Positions 1 to 7,880 of a stretch of DNA of 50,146 nt are shown here, piece by piece. This DNA comes from an uncultured Christensenellaceae bacterium (GTDB taxonomy: Bacteria > Bacillota > Clostridia > Christensenellales > Borkfalkiaceae), in the NCBI GenBank assembly GCA_910588695.1, contig CAJUOV010000014.1:1-50146 (forward strand), given 5' to 3'. Both the position numbers and the translations under genes were made by a program. Numbering within the stretch: the first letter of the stretch is position 1; every line of letters begins with the position of its first letter. The notes beneath the pieces are model-generated. The model was given only the letters and a program-made list of their open reading frames with translations. It was not told where the DNA came from and ran no database searches.

Positions 1-1874
1 GTTACCGTCACGTTCGTCATCTCCCATACCGGGTACATCACGACGTTTCCGTACAAGTTTGCGGGGAATATCGTATAGACCGTTTTATCGCTCGTTTTAT
101 CCAGCGTCCACCCCGAAAATTTCTTTCCCGCAGGCGCGACGGGAGTAGGCAGAGCCGTAATCCCCGCTTCTTCCAGCTCATAAGAGAGCGGATTCCCCGC
201 AGGGAGCTGACTGTTTGTAAGCGGCTGTCCGTCCTGACCGCAGAAAGTGATATTCGTCTTATTCACGAGAATAGGCGACTCGATAATGTCGGGTCTTTGG
301 ATCGCCGACGAACCGCTTGCGGGCGCGTTGATTGAATCGATCACCGAAGGAATCCAGATATCCTCGTTAAGAGTGCCCTTTACAGCCTGCTTCCAAGCGT
401 CGAGGCTGTTCAACTGCGGTATTCCGGGGGCAGACTGAGACTCGGGCGCTTTTTTATTCGGCAACGAGAAAATTCCGCTCTCGCTGATCTTTACGTTCTT
501 GATCGGCGGAGAGTATGACGCGACCGAGGGCACCGCGTACTCGGTGTTCCCCTTCTTTGCAATCGAATAACCGTAGAATCCTTTGCAGTCGAGCGAGGTA
601 TTCAAAACAACCCCCACTCCTGCCGAGTGCGCGCCGAATGTTGCCAAATTACCCATATAAAACCTAGGAGAGGCAACCGGAGTAGACCCCGCGGTTTCGT
701 CCATGGGCGTATAATAATTTCCAATATTGTAGTTCGCAACATATACGGAGTTACGCACTACCGTCGTAGGCACGGCGCGCAAAAATCCAATCATGCCCGT
801 AAACACACCCGCAACCACTGCTGTATCGTCTTTCCGCGCCGTCGCGTTATAAGTCACGGAAGCGTAGCAATCGTATAGATACAGACTGTTCAGTTTTTTA
901 TATTCGCCGTTCTTATTGCGCACGTCTACCCAGCCGACGATGCCGCCAAGCGCGCCCCAGTCGCCGGAGCAAATCATTGAGTGCGTCGCCGTAAAGTCTG
1001 CGGCATTCTTATAAAGTCTCAGCGAAGCGTTCGGATGCATAACCGTGCCCACGATTCCGCCGAGCGAAACCACGTTCGGATAAATTTCCCCGTTTTCGTT
1101 TCCTTTCGCGCCGTCCGATGTCTGACCGATATCCGTCTGGGTCATGATTCCCTGCGCCAGACAGTTGACGATTGTGCAATTGTCGCCCGTAGGCGCGCCC
1201 AAAATCGCGCCCATATTGACAGCAGATGAAGCAAGTCGGTAATTGACGACGAAAATATCCGCAATATACGCGTTGTTCAGCGCCTCACAAATTAGTCCGA
1301 TCTTGGTAATGTCGGAGCTGTAAGTATCCTGATAGACTGCGTTGAGAATTCTATGACCGTTGCCGTAGAGGTTGCCCGCGAATTTCAGAATGAGAGGCAG
1401 ACGGGCGGTCGTGCTGTTCTCGTAATCGAGATCGGCATTGAGTACGAAATACTTATTCGCGCCGTAGTTGTTTGCGGTGACGGAACAGAAATTGACGAAA
1501 TTCTGCCAATCCGTCTTGCTGTTGATGACATATGGATTTTCTTTTGATCCGCGCGCCGCTTCCGCGTTCACTGTAACGATTATTCTGTCCGTCGTGACCG
1601 AAGCGTCTTTATTGCTGAGTTTTACGCCCAAATCATAATCGGTATACCAATAAGTCACGCCGTTCTCATACGCGCCGAGTTTTGAGGTATCCGCACTGTT
1701 ATAAATTACATTACCGACCTGCGTAGTTTCAGCCGATGCGCCGATCGTAGGCAGCTCCCGTTCGGATTTATTAAATTTGATCCCCGAAAAGATTGCGCCC
1801 AATATAAGAGACAGGGCTAAAAGCACACCCCCCCCCATCAGAAATATCTTTTTGAAATTAATTTTTTGATTCAT
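1..1874 (-). CDS. Surface-exposed InlB-repeat protein, C-terminus outside the window
   Basis: The reading frame is open from an ATG at 1874 to the window edge (about 624 codons), so the C-terminus is missing. A Shine-Dalgarno GAGGGCG precedes the ATG. The N-terminus has three to five Lys/Arg residues and a hydrophobic segment at about residues 10-29 (IFLMGGGVLLALSLILGAIF), followed by ASAETT near residue 48, which could be a signal peptidase site. The middle part has repeated Gly-rich GGIVG-type segments (LGGIVGTV, ALGGIVGW), as in GLUG-type adhesin repeats. Near the window edge FSGWTLD followed by VVMYPVWE fits an InlB B-repeat (Listeria-Bacteroides repeat). I infer an exported, probably wall-anchored protein; an anchor would lie beyond the edge. 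Codons 13-16 are a run of nine G, a possible slippage site. Substrate or partner unknown. Confidence 0.8.
   Translation of the reverse strand, partial: MNQKINFKKIFLMGGGVLLALSLILGAIFSGIKFNKSERELPTIGASAETTQVGNVIYNSADTSKLGAYENGVTYWYTDYDLGVKLSNKDASVTTDRIIVTVNAEAARGSKENPYVINSKTDWQNFVNFCSVTANNYGANKYFVLNADLDYENSTTARLPLILKFAGNLYGNGHRILNAVYQDTYSSDITKIGLICEALNNAYIADIFVVNYRLASSAVNMGAILGAPTGDNCTIVNCLAQGIMTQTDIGQTSDGAKGNENGEIYPNVVSLGGIVGTVMHPNASLRLYKNAADFTATHSMICSGDWGALGGIVGWVDVRNKNGEYKKLNSLYLYDCYASVTYNATARKDDTAVVAGVFTGMIGFLRAVPTTVVRNSVYVANYNIGNYYTPMDETAGSTPVASPRFYMGNLATFGAHSAGVGVVLNTSLDCKGFYGYSIAKKGNTEYAVPSVASYSPPIKNVKISESGIFSLPNKKAPESQSAPGIPQLNSLDAWKQAVKGTLNEDIWIPSVIDSINAPASGSSAIQRPDIIESPILVNKTNITFCGQDGQPLTNSQLPAGNPLSYELEEAGITALPTPVAPAGKKFSGWTLDKTSDKTVYTIFPANLYGNVVMYPVWEMTNVTV
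1828..1836 (-). repeat. Homopolymer of nine G in the signal-sequence coding region
   Basis: Nine consecutive C on the + strand (nine G in the coding strand) cover the last base of codon 13 to the second base of codon 16 of the surface protein. Gain or loss of one base would shift the frame within the first 20 codons. The frame shown here is open. Confidence 0.85.
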
Positions 1875-2069
1875 CGTTTCGCCCTCGCTTGCGATAGATT
1901 GTTAGCTTACACCGTATAATCAGTCTATTATATGACACTACTATAACTTTATTATATATGCGGAATCCGTTGTTTGCAAGTATTTTATCGGTAATTTTTA
2001 TAGATTTTCGCCAAAATCAATTCCATTCCCGCCTTTTTCTTCCTTTTTTGCAAATTTTTATATTTTAAC

Positions 2070-2105
2070 AAACTACCCGCGCGCCGAACGGCGCGCGGGT
2101 AGTTT
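2070..2105 (-). terminator. Strong hairpin after the feo operon
   Basis: A 16-bp perfect stem (2070-2085 with 2090-2105) encloses the loop gaac. On the minus strand it lies 32 bases after the stop of the last feo gene and is followed by a short T-rich stretch (TTTGTT). The U tract is weak, but stem strength and position support termination of the feo transcript. Confidence 0.75.
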
Positions 2106-2136
2106 CAGAGAAATATAGAGGTTTTTTGTATAAGCG

Positions 2137-2304
2137 TTATAAATTCTTCTTTTTTTCTTCGGTCGCGCAGTGCGCACAATGCGCGCAGTCGGAACAGCAG
2201 TCGCAGCCGCCCTTGCCCTTTTTTTTTCGCACAAACGAATAGACGCATACGCCGATCACGAACATTGCCGCAAGCACGATCACCAAAATTTCATACCAAG
2301 TCAT
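2137..2304 (-). CDS. FeoB-associated Cys-rich membrane protein
   Basis: A 55-residue protein whose ATG overlaps the feoB stop codon (ATGA at 2301-2304), so it is translationally coupled to feoB. The N-terminal half is one membrane helix (about residues 5-26, ILVILVLAAMFVIGVCVYSF), followed by a basic stretch RKKKGKGG and a Cys/His-rich tail CDCCSDCAHCAHC with six Cys and two His. The protein ends in a charged EEKKKNL tail. This is the architecture of the small FeoB-associated proteins (FeoB_associated family) encoded next to feoB in Firmicutes, analogous in position to FeoC. The Cys cluster faces the inside if the N-terminus is outside, and could bind Fe(II) or sense redox state; that role is inference. 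The gene is short and easily missed by automated callers. Confidence 0.88.
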   Translation of the reverse strand: MTWYEILVIVLAAMFVIGVCVYSFVRKKKGKGGCDCCSDCAHCAHCATEEKKKNL

Positions 2305-4664
2305 TTTATTTCATTACTCCCTTTATTTTCGTCCGCCGAGAGCGCGGCTTCCGCTTCGGCAACTTCGCCGATTGCAACCGTTTCCGCTTTTTTAACGGGG
2401 TGTTTTTTATTCCATAACGCAATCCCGAGAATTGACGCCGCAGCGACCGCCGCCCAGATGAATACCGTCCACCACCACTCGCCGATCAAATAGACCGCCG
2501 ACGAAACCAGGTAAGATACGACTACCCAAAAGAGCAGCGTCCACTTGAATTTGCCCTTGGGAAGTTCCGCCTTTGCCGTGGCGCACGCCGCAAAGCAGGG
2601 AATTGTGAGCATATTGAACGCGATGAACGCGATAAGCGCGGGGATAGTAATGCCCGTCTCCCGAATGAGGAACATGATTTCCGCAACGCCCTCTTCACTC
2701 GCCTCGAACTGAGCGCCCACGCCCGCCGCAATCGTCGCGCAGAGCACCGAGAAGGTCGCGATCACGTTCTCTTTTGCGATCAGCCCCGTGATCGCCGCTA
2801 CTGCGAATACCCAGCCGTAATTGGTCAGTTGCGAGCCGCAGCCGATCGGCGTCAAAACAGGCTGAATGAGCATGCCCAAACTTGCAAGTATGCTTTCGTT
2901 CATATTTTCGTCGGGCAGATAATGCCAGTTCCAACTGAAATGCGAGAGGAACCAAACAACGATCGTTGAAGCGAGAATGATCGTGAACGCCTTCTTGATA
3001 AAGTGTTTGAGTTTATCCCACAAATGGATCATCAAGCCCTTGAAAAGAGGTCTGTGATAGGCGGGCAATTCCATGATAAAGGGCGGGGTTTCGCCTCGCA
3101 TTGTGGTGGCGCGCATAACGACGACCGCCGAAATCGCAACGATGATGCCCAAGAGATACATGCCGAGCACGATCAGATCCACGTTAGGCGCGTCCGCCGC
3201 GCCCAAGATTCCGCCCGCAATCGCGGTGAGAATGGGGAGTTTTGCTCCGCACGAGAAAAACGGAATGACCCGTATCGTCGCCGTGCGCTCGTGTTCGTCG
3301 GCAAGCGTTCTCGTATTGACGAACGCGGGAACCGAACAGCCGAAGCCCATGATCATGGGCATGAACGCTCTGCCCGAAAGTCCGAACCGTCTGAAAATGC
3401 GATCGAGAATGAACGCGATCCGCGCCATGTAACCGCTGTCTTCCAAAATCGAGAAGAACAGGAAGAGCACCAAAATCTGAGGAACAAAGCTCAGAACCGC
3501 AGCGAGCCCTTCCCATACGCCGCTCACGATAAATCCGCTCAGCCATTCGGGCGCGTTCGCGCACGCGGCTTCGAGCCCCATACCCACAAGTCCCGTAAGC
3601 CAACCCATGATATTTTGCAGCATGACTCCCGGGGAGAACAGCGCGCCGTCGTAGAAACAAGCAAGTAGCTGCACGCCCACGTTATCCGTATCCATACCAA
3701 GCTCTTCGAGCGAGGGCATCCAAGCCATGCTTTTCGTAAAACCGTTCAGATAAAGAAAGTTTTCGGAGAACGTAAGATGAAAGATCGCGAACAGCACCAA
3801 GATAAAAATAGGAATCCCCCATACTCTGTGCGTCAGCGCCTTATCCGCTTTATCCGATTTGCTCAGTTTTTCGCCCGCATTATTCTTACGCTCGAATGCG
3901 GAAGAATAATGCGCGGATATGTATTTATATCTCGCGTCCGCGACGATCGCCTCGAAGTCGGTGCCGAAAGTATCGTCCGAAAAAGTCGCCTTGAACTCTT
4001 CGACCATGGGAACAAGTTCCTCGTGCGCCTTGGCTTCGAGTTCGTCCATTTCGCACAGCTTCACCGCGTGGAAGAGGGGTGCGCTCACCTCTTTCTGCGC
4101 GCCGAGCGCGATCGCAACGTCGCGGATAAGGTGGGCGATCGCAGAATCTTTCAAAACCGTCTCTCCCTTTCTCGGCTGTTCGGAACACTTGACCGCCCGC
4201 TCCATCAGTTCTTTGATCCCCTCCCCTTTCAGGGCGGAAATTTTAACGACGGGTACGCCGATCTTTTTTTCGAGCTCCTCCGCATTGATCCGATCGCCGC
4301 TCTTTTCTACCGCGTCCATCATGTTGAGCGCGATGATCATAGGCACGTCGATCTCCATGAGCTGGGTGGTCAGATACAGATTGCGTTCAAGGTTGGTCGC
4401 GTCTACTACGTTGACGACGCACTGCGGCTTTTCGTCCAAAATGAAATTCCGCGAAATCACTTCCTCGGGCGTGTAGGGGGAGAGAGAATAAATTCCGGGC
4501 AGGTCGACGATTTTTACGGGCGTTTTGCCCCGCTTATACACCCCTTCGCGCTTATCGACCGTGACCCCCGGCCAGTTGCCCACATATGCCGTGGAACCCG
4601 TCAGCAGGTTGAAAAGAGTGGTTTTTCCGCAGTTGGGGTTGCCCGCCAATGCAAACTTAATCAA
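2301..4664 (-). CDS. feoB: Ferrous iron transport protein B
   Basis: FeoB imports Fe(II) across the cytoplasmic membrane. The N-terminal G domain is complete: P-loop GNPNCGKTT at residues 8-16, G3 DLPGIYSL, G4 NMMD and G5 SALKG, followed by a helical GDP-dissociation-inhibitor region. The C-terminal half carries the membrane core with two Gate regions, including GFGCSVPA and the Cys of GCGSQLTN. A Lys/Glu-rich cytoplasmic tail ends the protein. I chose the TTG at 4664, which overlaps the feoA stop and lies 5-7 bases after GGAGGTGG, instead of the ATG at 4688. The ATG has a poor ribosome binding site and would add eight residues before the usual FeoB start. The resulting 787 residues are of normal family length. 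Operon position: third of four genes. Confidence 0.96.
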   Translation of the reverse strand: MIKFALAGNPNCGKTTLFNLLTGSTAYVGNWPGVTVDKREGVYKRGKTPVKIVDLPGIYSLSPYTPEEVISRNFILDEKPQCVVNVVDATNLERNLYLTTQLMEIDVPMIIALNMMDAVEKSGDRINAEELEKKIGVPVVKISALKGEGIKELMERAVKCSEQPRKGETVLKDSAIAHLIRDVAIALGAQKEVSAPLFHAVKLCEMDELEAKAHEELVPMVEEFKATFSDDTFGTDFEAIVADARYKYISAHYSSAFERKNNAGEKLSKSDKADKALTHRVWGIPIFILVLFAIFHLTFSENFLYLNGFTKSMAWMPSLEELGMDTDNVGVQLLACFYDGALFSPGVMLQNIMGWLTGLVGMGLEAACANAPEWLSGFIVSGVWEGLAAVLSFVPQILVLFLFFSILEDSGYMARIAFILDRIFRRFGLSGRAFMPMIMGFGCSVPAFVNTRTLADEHERTATIRVIPFFSCGAKLPILTAIAGGILGAADAPNVDLIVLGMYLLGIIVAISAVVVMRATTMRGETPPFIMELPAYHRPLFKGLMIHLWDKLKHFIKKAFTIILASTIVVWFLSHFSWNWHYLPDENMNESILASLGMLIQPVLTPIGCGSQLTNYGWVFAVAAITGLIAKENVIATFSVLCATIAAGVGAQFEASEEGVAEIMFLIRETGITIPALIAFIAFNMLTIPCFAACATAKAELPKGKFKWTLLFWVVVSYLVSSAVYLIGEWWWTVFIWAAVAAASILGIALWNKKHPVKKAETVAIGEVAEAEAALSADENKGSNEIK

Positions 4665-4894
4665 TTTTCCACCTCCGCGCTTACGCATTCCGCTTCGCTC
4701 TTTCTCAGAGTGAGTTCGTAGCCTCTCACCGTCACTTCGAGAGGATCGCCTAAGGGGGCTTTCTTTCTTAAATACACCTCCGCGTCCGGCGTGACGCCCA
4801 TATCGAAGAGACGGCGGCGAATCTTTCCTTCGCCCGCAACGGATTTGACCGTGCCCTTCTCTCCCACCTTAAATTCGCTCAACTGCTTTACCAT
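4661..4894 (-). CDS. feoA: FeoA domain protein (second copy, adjacent to feoB)
   Basis: A 77-residue cytosolic SH3-like FeoA protein. It shows the family pattern LSEFKVGEKGTVKSVAGEGK followed by RRLFDMGVTPDAEVYLRKKAPLGDPLEVTVRGYELTLRK split over residues 5-66, including the conserved RRLFDMG turn and the PLGDP segment. FeoA proteins bind and modulate FeoB. Its stop overlaps the feoB TTG start, so the two are translationally coupled. Two feoA-like genes in tandem are common in Clostridia. This copy is the more typical of the two and is the better candidate for the direct FeoB partner, which is inference. Confidence 0.93.
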   Translation of the reverse strand: MVKQLSEFKVGEKGTVKSVAGEGKIRRRLFDMGVTPDAEVYLRKKAPLGDPLEVTVRGYELTLRKSEAECVSAEVEN

Positions 4895-4927
4895 ATCTTT
4901 AATACCTCGCGATAATTTTTTGCTTTT

Positions 4928-5140
4928 TCACGCCACAAACACATGCGCCGCGACCGCTCTGTCGAGCGCAATCTTACCGTTCTTTACCATGCAGATCACG
5001 CTTCCGCCCGACGAAGAAAAAACCGTGATCTCCGCCCCCACCGCAATCCCGAGGTTTTGAAGATGCTTCTTCGTCTTTTCGTCCGTAGCGATTTTTACGA
5101 TTCTGACAGCCCGATCGGGCGGCGCAAGCATTAACGGCAT
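4928..5140 (-). CDS. feoA: FeoA domain protein (first gene of the feo operon)
   Basis: A 70-residue small protein with the FeoA/SH3-like fold signature: KKHLQNLGIAVGAEITVFSS in the middle (the LGI-x-VG-x-I turn) and a C-terminal strand pair ending in IALDRAVAAHVFV. It starts at the ATG at 5140, six bases after AGGAGAG. It is more diverged from textbook FeoA than its neighbour, lacking the R-x-x-DMG form. It is the promoter-proximal gene of the four-gene feo operon, 33 bases ahead of the second feoA, and directly downstream of the triple inverted-repeat region at 5155-5285. Confidence 0.88.
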   Translation of the reverse strand: MPLMLAPPDRAVRIVKIATDEKTKKHLQNLGIAVGAEITVFSSSGGSVICMVKNGKIALDRAVAAHVFVA

Positions 5141-5154
5141 TTCCTCTCCTTTGA

Positions 5155-5285
5155 AGTTCGCAACCGCGAACTGAAATTCTTAAAAATCGTCCGCTTCCCT
5201 CCCCTTATAAAAGTTCGGTATTGCGAACCCACATTCATAAAAAATATCCGCCTGCCGTTTTTTCAGTCGGTTCGGCATTGCGAAC
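5155..5285 (-). promoter_or_regulatory. Three inverted repeats at an exact 57-bp spacing upstream of feo
   Basis: Three copies of GTTCG-N6-CGAAC occur at 5156-5171, 5213-5228 and 5270-5285, starting exactly 57 bp apart. The bases between copies one and two partly match (attc-taaaaa, tccgc), so this looks like a degenerate 57-bp tandem duplication that keeps the palindrome. The array sits between the first feoA start and the divergent acetyltransferase gene. I infer binding sites for an iron-dependent repressor of the DtxR or Fur type. The sequence is not a textbook Fur, IdeR or MntR box. Confidence 0.7.
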
Positions 5286-5419
5286 TTGATTGTATTCTAT
5301 CACTTCTTTTTCCTGCTGTCAACCGTTTGAACGCAAATTTTCAAAATTTTTTCGGGATTTTTTTCCTACCTTGCCAAGCGATTTCTTTCAAATAAAAATG
5401 TTTAATGTCATAAATTTTA

Positions 5420-5448
5420 TTGACAAACCGAGGTTTGTGTTTTATAAT
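5420..5448 (+). promoter_or_regulatory. Perfect sigma-A-type promoter for the acetyltransferase gene
   Basis: TTGACA at 5420-5425, a 17-bp spacer and TATAAT at 5443-5448, i.e. full consensus. The spacer contains the palindrome AAACCGAGGTTT (5425-5436), a possible operator. Consensus promoters of this strength usually need repression, so a repressor site in the spacer is plausible. Confidence 0.8.
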
Positions 5449-5475
5449 ATTGTCATATCTACTTGGGAGAATAAA

Positions 5476-6690
5476 ATGATAGAAATTAAAGAGGTCAAAA
5501 CGAGAAAGCAAGCCAAAGAGTTCTTGAATTTTACCTTAAAACTATATAAAGAAAACCCTTATTTTATCCCCCCGATATACTCCAACGAAAAAAAGCTGTT
5601 CGGCAAAAATCACGACTATTGCGATCAGGCGGAATCGGTGTTTTATCTCGCTTACCGCGGCAAAAAAGTCGTGGGCAGAATTTCGGGAATCCTGCAAAAG
5701 GCAAGTAACGAAAAATGGGATCAGCAGCGCGTGCGCTTTACGCGGTTTGACTGCATCGACGATCAGGAAGTTGCGGACGCGCTCTTTTCCGCAGTGGAGA
5801 ATTGGGCGAGAGAAAAGGGAATGAACGAGATTGTAGGTCCCCTCAACTATTCCGACATGGAACGGGAAGGACTTCTCGTCGAGGGTTTCGATCAGCTCAA
5901 TACGTTTGAAGAGCAGTACAACTATCCCTATTACGAAAAGCTCGTCAAGGGTTACGGATTCGAGCAGGAAATCGAATGGGTGGAATACCGCCTGACTGCG
6001 CCCAGCCCCGAATATATGGAAAAGATGAAACGCGTCGTCGATAAGGCGATGGAACGGGGTGGATTCCACTTCGGAGAAGCGAAGAATACCAAAGATTTTC
6101 TGAAAAAGTACGCGGACGATTTCTTCGACATTATCGACAAGACATATAACCCTATCTACGGCACCGTACCTTTTACGGAAAAGATGAAGAAATCCATTAT
6201 GAAGGATTTTATGTTGATCATCAATCTGAAATACGTCGCCGTCATTCTCGACAGAAACGATCGCCCCGTCTGTTTCGGACTCTGCTTCCCGGGGTTCGGA
6301 AAGGCGTTGCAGAAGTCGAGCGGAAGACTCACCCTTCCCACTCTTTTCAAAGTGCTTCGCTCCATCAAAAAGCCCGATTCGATCGATTTGGGGCTCATCG
6401 GAACGCTGCCCGAATACCGAAATGCCGGTCTCAGCCACGCGATCATTTACAAATTGCTGCCCATTATGACCGAGGGCACGGCGAAATACGCCGAAACGAA
6501 CCTGATGCTCACCTATAACTACAACATTCTCAATCAATGGAAAAACTTTAATCCCGTTCAGCACAAGCGTCGGCGTTCCTATGTGAAAAGCGTAGCGCCC
6601 GCGTCGGACAAATCGGCGGAAAGAGTGATGGAATTTCTGAACGCCGAACAGGAACTGACCAAAGAAACAGCAACGGCAACAGCCGAATAA
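5476..6690 (+). CDS. GNAT-like N-acetyltransferase superfamily protein
   Basis: A 404-residue soluble protein. The start at 5476 (MIEIKEV) is chosen because GGGAGA lies five bases upstream and a consensus promoter ends at 5448; the longer frame from 5290 would include the promoter. The N-terminal part (KQAKEFLNFTLKLYKENPYF, then a bulge-like VFYLAYRGKKVVGRISGIL near residues 58-77) resembles the first strands of a GNAT fold. The C-terminal part has LGLIGTLPEYRNAGLSHAII, close to the acetyl-CoA motif A (R-x-x-G-x-G/A). The family resembles the uncharacterised long GNAT proteins of the YghO type, about 370-400 residues with two half-domains. Substrate unknown. It is transcribed alone, divergently from feo. 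Confidence 0.75.
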   Translation: MIEIKEVKTRKQAKEFLNFTLKLYKENPYFIPPIYSNEKKLFGKNHDYCDQAESVFYLAYRGKKVVGRISGILQKASNEKWDQQRVRFTRFDCIDDQEVADALFSAVENWAREKGMNEIVGPLNYSDMEREGLLVEGFDQLNTFEEQYNYPYYEKLVKGYGFEQEIEWVEYRLTAPSPEYMEKMKRVVDKAMERGGFHFGEAKNTKDFLKKYADDFFDIIDKTYNPIYGTVPFTEKMKKSIMKDFMLIINLKYVAVILDRNDRPVCFGLCFPGFGKALQKSSGRLTLPTLFKVLRSIKKPDSIDLGLIGTLPEYRNAGLSHAIIYKLLPIMTEGTAKYAETNLMLTYNYNILNQWKNFNPVQHKRRRSYVKSVAPASDKSAERVMEFLNAEQELTKETATATAE

Positions 6691-6695
6691 CCGAG

Positions 6696-6735
6696 AAAAA
6701 AGCCCGCTTTGAAAGCGCACTTCCCATAGGGAATT
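6696..6735 (+). repeat. Left inverted repeat bounding an AT-rich insert
   Basis: Two blocks match the right repeat at 7973-8009 in inverted orientation: AAAAAAGCCCGCTTTG (6696-6711, 16 of 16) and TTCCCATAGGGAATT (6721-6735, 15 of 15). They are separated by 9 bases here and 6 bases in the right copy. The second block is itself a short palindrome (TTCCC-ATA-GGGAA). Confidence 0.85.
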
Positions 6736-6776
6736 AAAAAACTAAATTATTAAGAGTTATACTTTCAAGCAAGGAC

Positions 6777-6809
6777 AAAAGCTCTCGAACGATATGATCG
6801 AGAGCTTTT
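6777..6809. terminator. Bidirectional hairpin terminator
   Basis: The 12-bp stem AAAAGCTCTCGA / TCGAGAGCTTTT has a 9-base loop and gives T runs on both strands. It follows the lipoprotein gene that ends at 6846 on the minus strand and could also stop read-through from the acetyltransferase gene. Confidence 0.75.
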
Positions 6810-6845
6810 TACTACAAACCTTTTAGAAAGATAAATTGAAATTTA

Positions 6846-7289
6846 TTAAAAATCTTCTATAAATCCAGTATAAATAATGCCCCTATCCGAATCAATAATT
6901 ATATTTTTGGGTTTTAACCCGTATGCCTTAAAAATTACAACATTATTCTTAAATCCGATTACTATACAATTATCGTCTTTTTCATAGGAATTGTATAGTG
7001 AATTGTTGTTCCAAGTAAGAACTTCTATAAAATATTCGCCACTACTGCTGGTAATAGATCCGTTTACTTGCCCTAAAACTGCAACAATATCCTCTTTTGT
7101 TGTGCCAAATTGAACGCTTTGATATTTTTTAAGCCATTCATCTTTTTGTTTCAAAATTTCGTTTTCTTCTTGAACTGTTGTCAGTTCATTATATAATTTG
7201 TCATAATCTTCTTTTGGAACAGAATTACACCCCGCAAGGATTAAGACGCATAAAACTGCCATAATCATTATTGCGACTAATTTTTTCAT
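6846..7289 (-). CDS. Predicted lipoprotein with a coiled coil and BamE/SmpA-like segment
   Basis: A 147-residue protein with a lipoprotein signal peptide: MKK, a hydrophobic core, and lipobox LAGC with Cys at residue 21. A charged heptad-rich stretch follows (about residues 28-58, YDKLYNELTTVQEENEILKQ). The remainder contains VQFGTTKEDIVAVLGQVNG, a turn typical of the BLIP/SmpA-like fold in small lipoproteins. Function unknown; it would be membrane-anchored on the outer face. The gene is clearly more AT-rich than its neighbours and is the second of two genes in the inverted-repeat-bounded insert. Confidence 0.8.
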   Translation of the reverse strand: MKKLVAIMIMAVLCVLILAGCNSVPKEDYDKLYNELTTVQEENEILKQKDEWLKKYQSVQFGTTKEDIVAVLGQVNGSITSSSGEYFIEVLTWNNNSLYNSYEKDDNCIVIGFKNNVVIFKAYGLKPKNIIIDSDRGIIYTGFIEDF

Positions 7290-7319
7290 CGTTAATTCTC
7301 CGCTAAATTGAAATTTATC

Positions 7320-7766
7320 TTACTTTCTTTTAGAATATTTTTCCTTTGCGTACTCATAAGCCTCTTGAATTAACGGCTTTAATCTTTCAAAGGTAGTATC
7401 GGACGGATTGAGCGCACACACCCAACTCATCCAAGCGTAAACGGGGTGCGGCAGTATTTTATCCGTTTGCGTGAAGTCATACGACATATCTACAATCCCA
7501 CCTTTTGACGGACGCGCAGGAACAGTACCGAACATATTTATAAAAGTATTTTTGCGAACGCCTATATTTACACGATAAATATTCTCTCTGTTCAAATCCG
7601 AACCTTTATCATTGTCGCCGTCTTTTTCTTTGACAGTCAAAATATAAATTCCGCGTTTAAGCGTATTATTCGGATTATAGAAAATTCCGCTTTCGCCCCA
7701 ACTACTTACCAAAACCGTATCGGGTAAATTATCAAGGCAGTAATTAAGTATTTCATTAGGTTGCAT
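7320..7766 (-). CDS. DUF6194-like protein
   Basis: A 148-residue soluble protein. The pattern matches what I know of the DUF6194 family: an N-terminal helix (EILNYCLDNL), a strand pair around WGESGIFYNPN, the segment SDLNRENIYRVNIGVRKNTF, then PHPVYAWMSWVCALNPSDTTFERLKPLIQEAYEYA near the end (given here as the conserved HPVYAWMSWVCALNPS core). No biochemical function is established for the family, to my knowledge. The start is the ATG at 7766 with AAGGAAG eight bases upstream. It has its own promoter and is followed by the lipoprotein gene after 30 bases, so the two are probably one transcript. It is AT-rich compared with the flanking genes, suggesting transfer. Confidence 0.75.
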   Translation of the reverse strand: MQPNEILNYCLDNLPDTVLVSSWGESGIFYNPNNTLKRGIYILTVKEKDGDNDKGSDLNRENIYRVNIGVRKNTFINMFGTVPARPSKGGIVDMSYDFTQTDKILPHPVYAWMSWVCALNPSDTTFERLKPLIQEAYEYAKEKYSKRK

Positions 7767-7807
7767 TTAATATCTTCCTTATATAAATTACTTTTTATCT
7801 TACTGTC

Positions 7808-7836
7808 ATTATATCACGAAAAATGAAAGAACGCAA
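7808..7836 (-). promoter_or_regulatory. Promoter of the DUF6194-lipoprotein pair
   Basis: On the minus strand TTGCGT (7831-7836), 17-bp spacer, TATAAT (7808-7813) with an extended TGA just before the -10. It lies about 40 bases upstream of the ATG at 7766. Confidence 0.7.
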
Positions 7837-7880
7837 TCGATTGAATTTTGCGGGAAATATAAAACATATCTATATCTCAC

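Noticed and set aside
3777..4721. Long + strand frame (314 codons) opposite feoB
   Set aside because: It lies fully antisense to a gene with complete FeoB motifs, has no ribosome binding site and a low-complexity Arg/His-rich translation. It is a by-product of codon bias.
5155..5285. CRISPR-like array because of regularly spaced repeats
   Set aside because: Only three copies, repeats of 16-18 bp with an internal palindrome, and spacers that resemble each other. No cas genes. An operator array fits better.
5155..5285. LexA/SOS boxes at the feo palindromes
   Set aside because: The half-sites are in the order GTTC-CGAAC, the reverse of the GAAC-N4-GTTC order, and the spacing is six bases.
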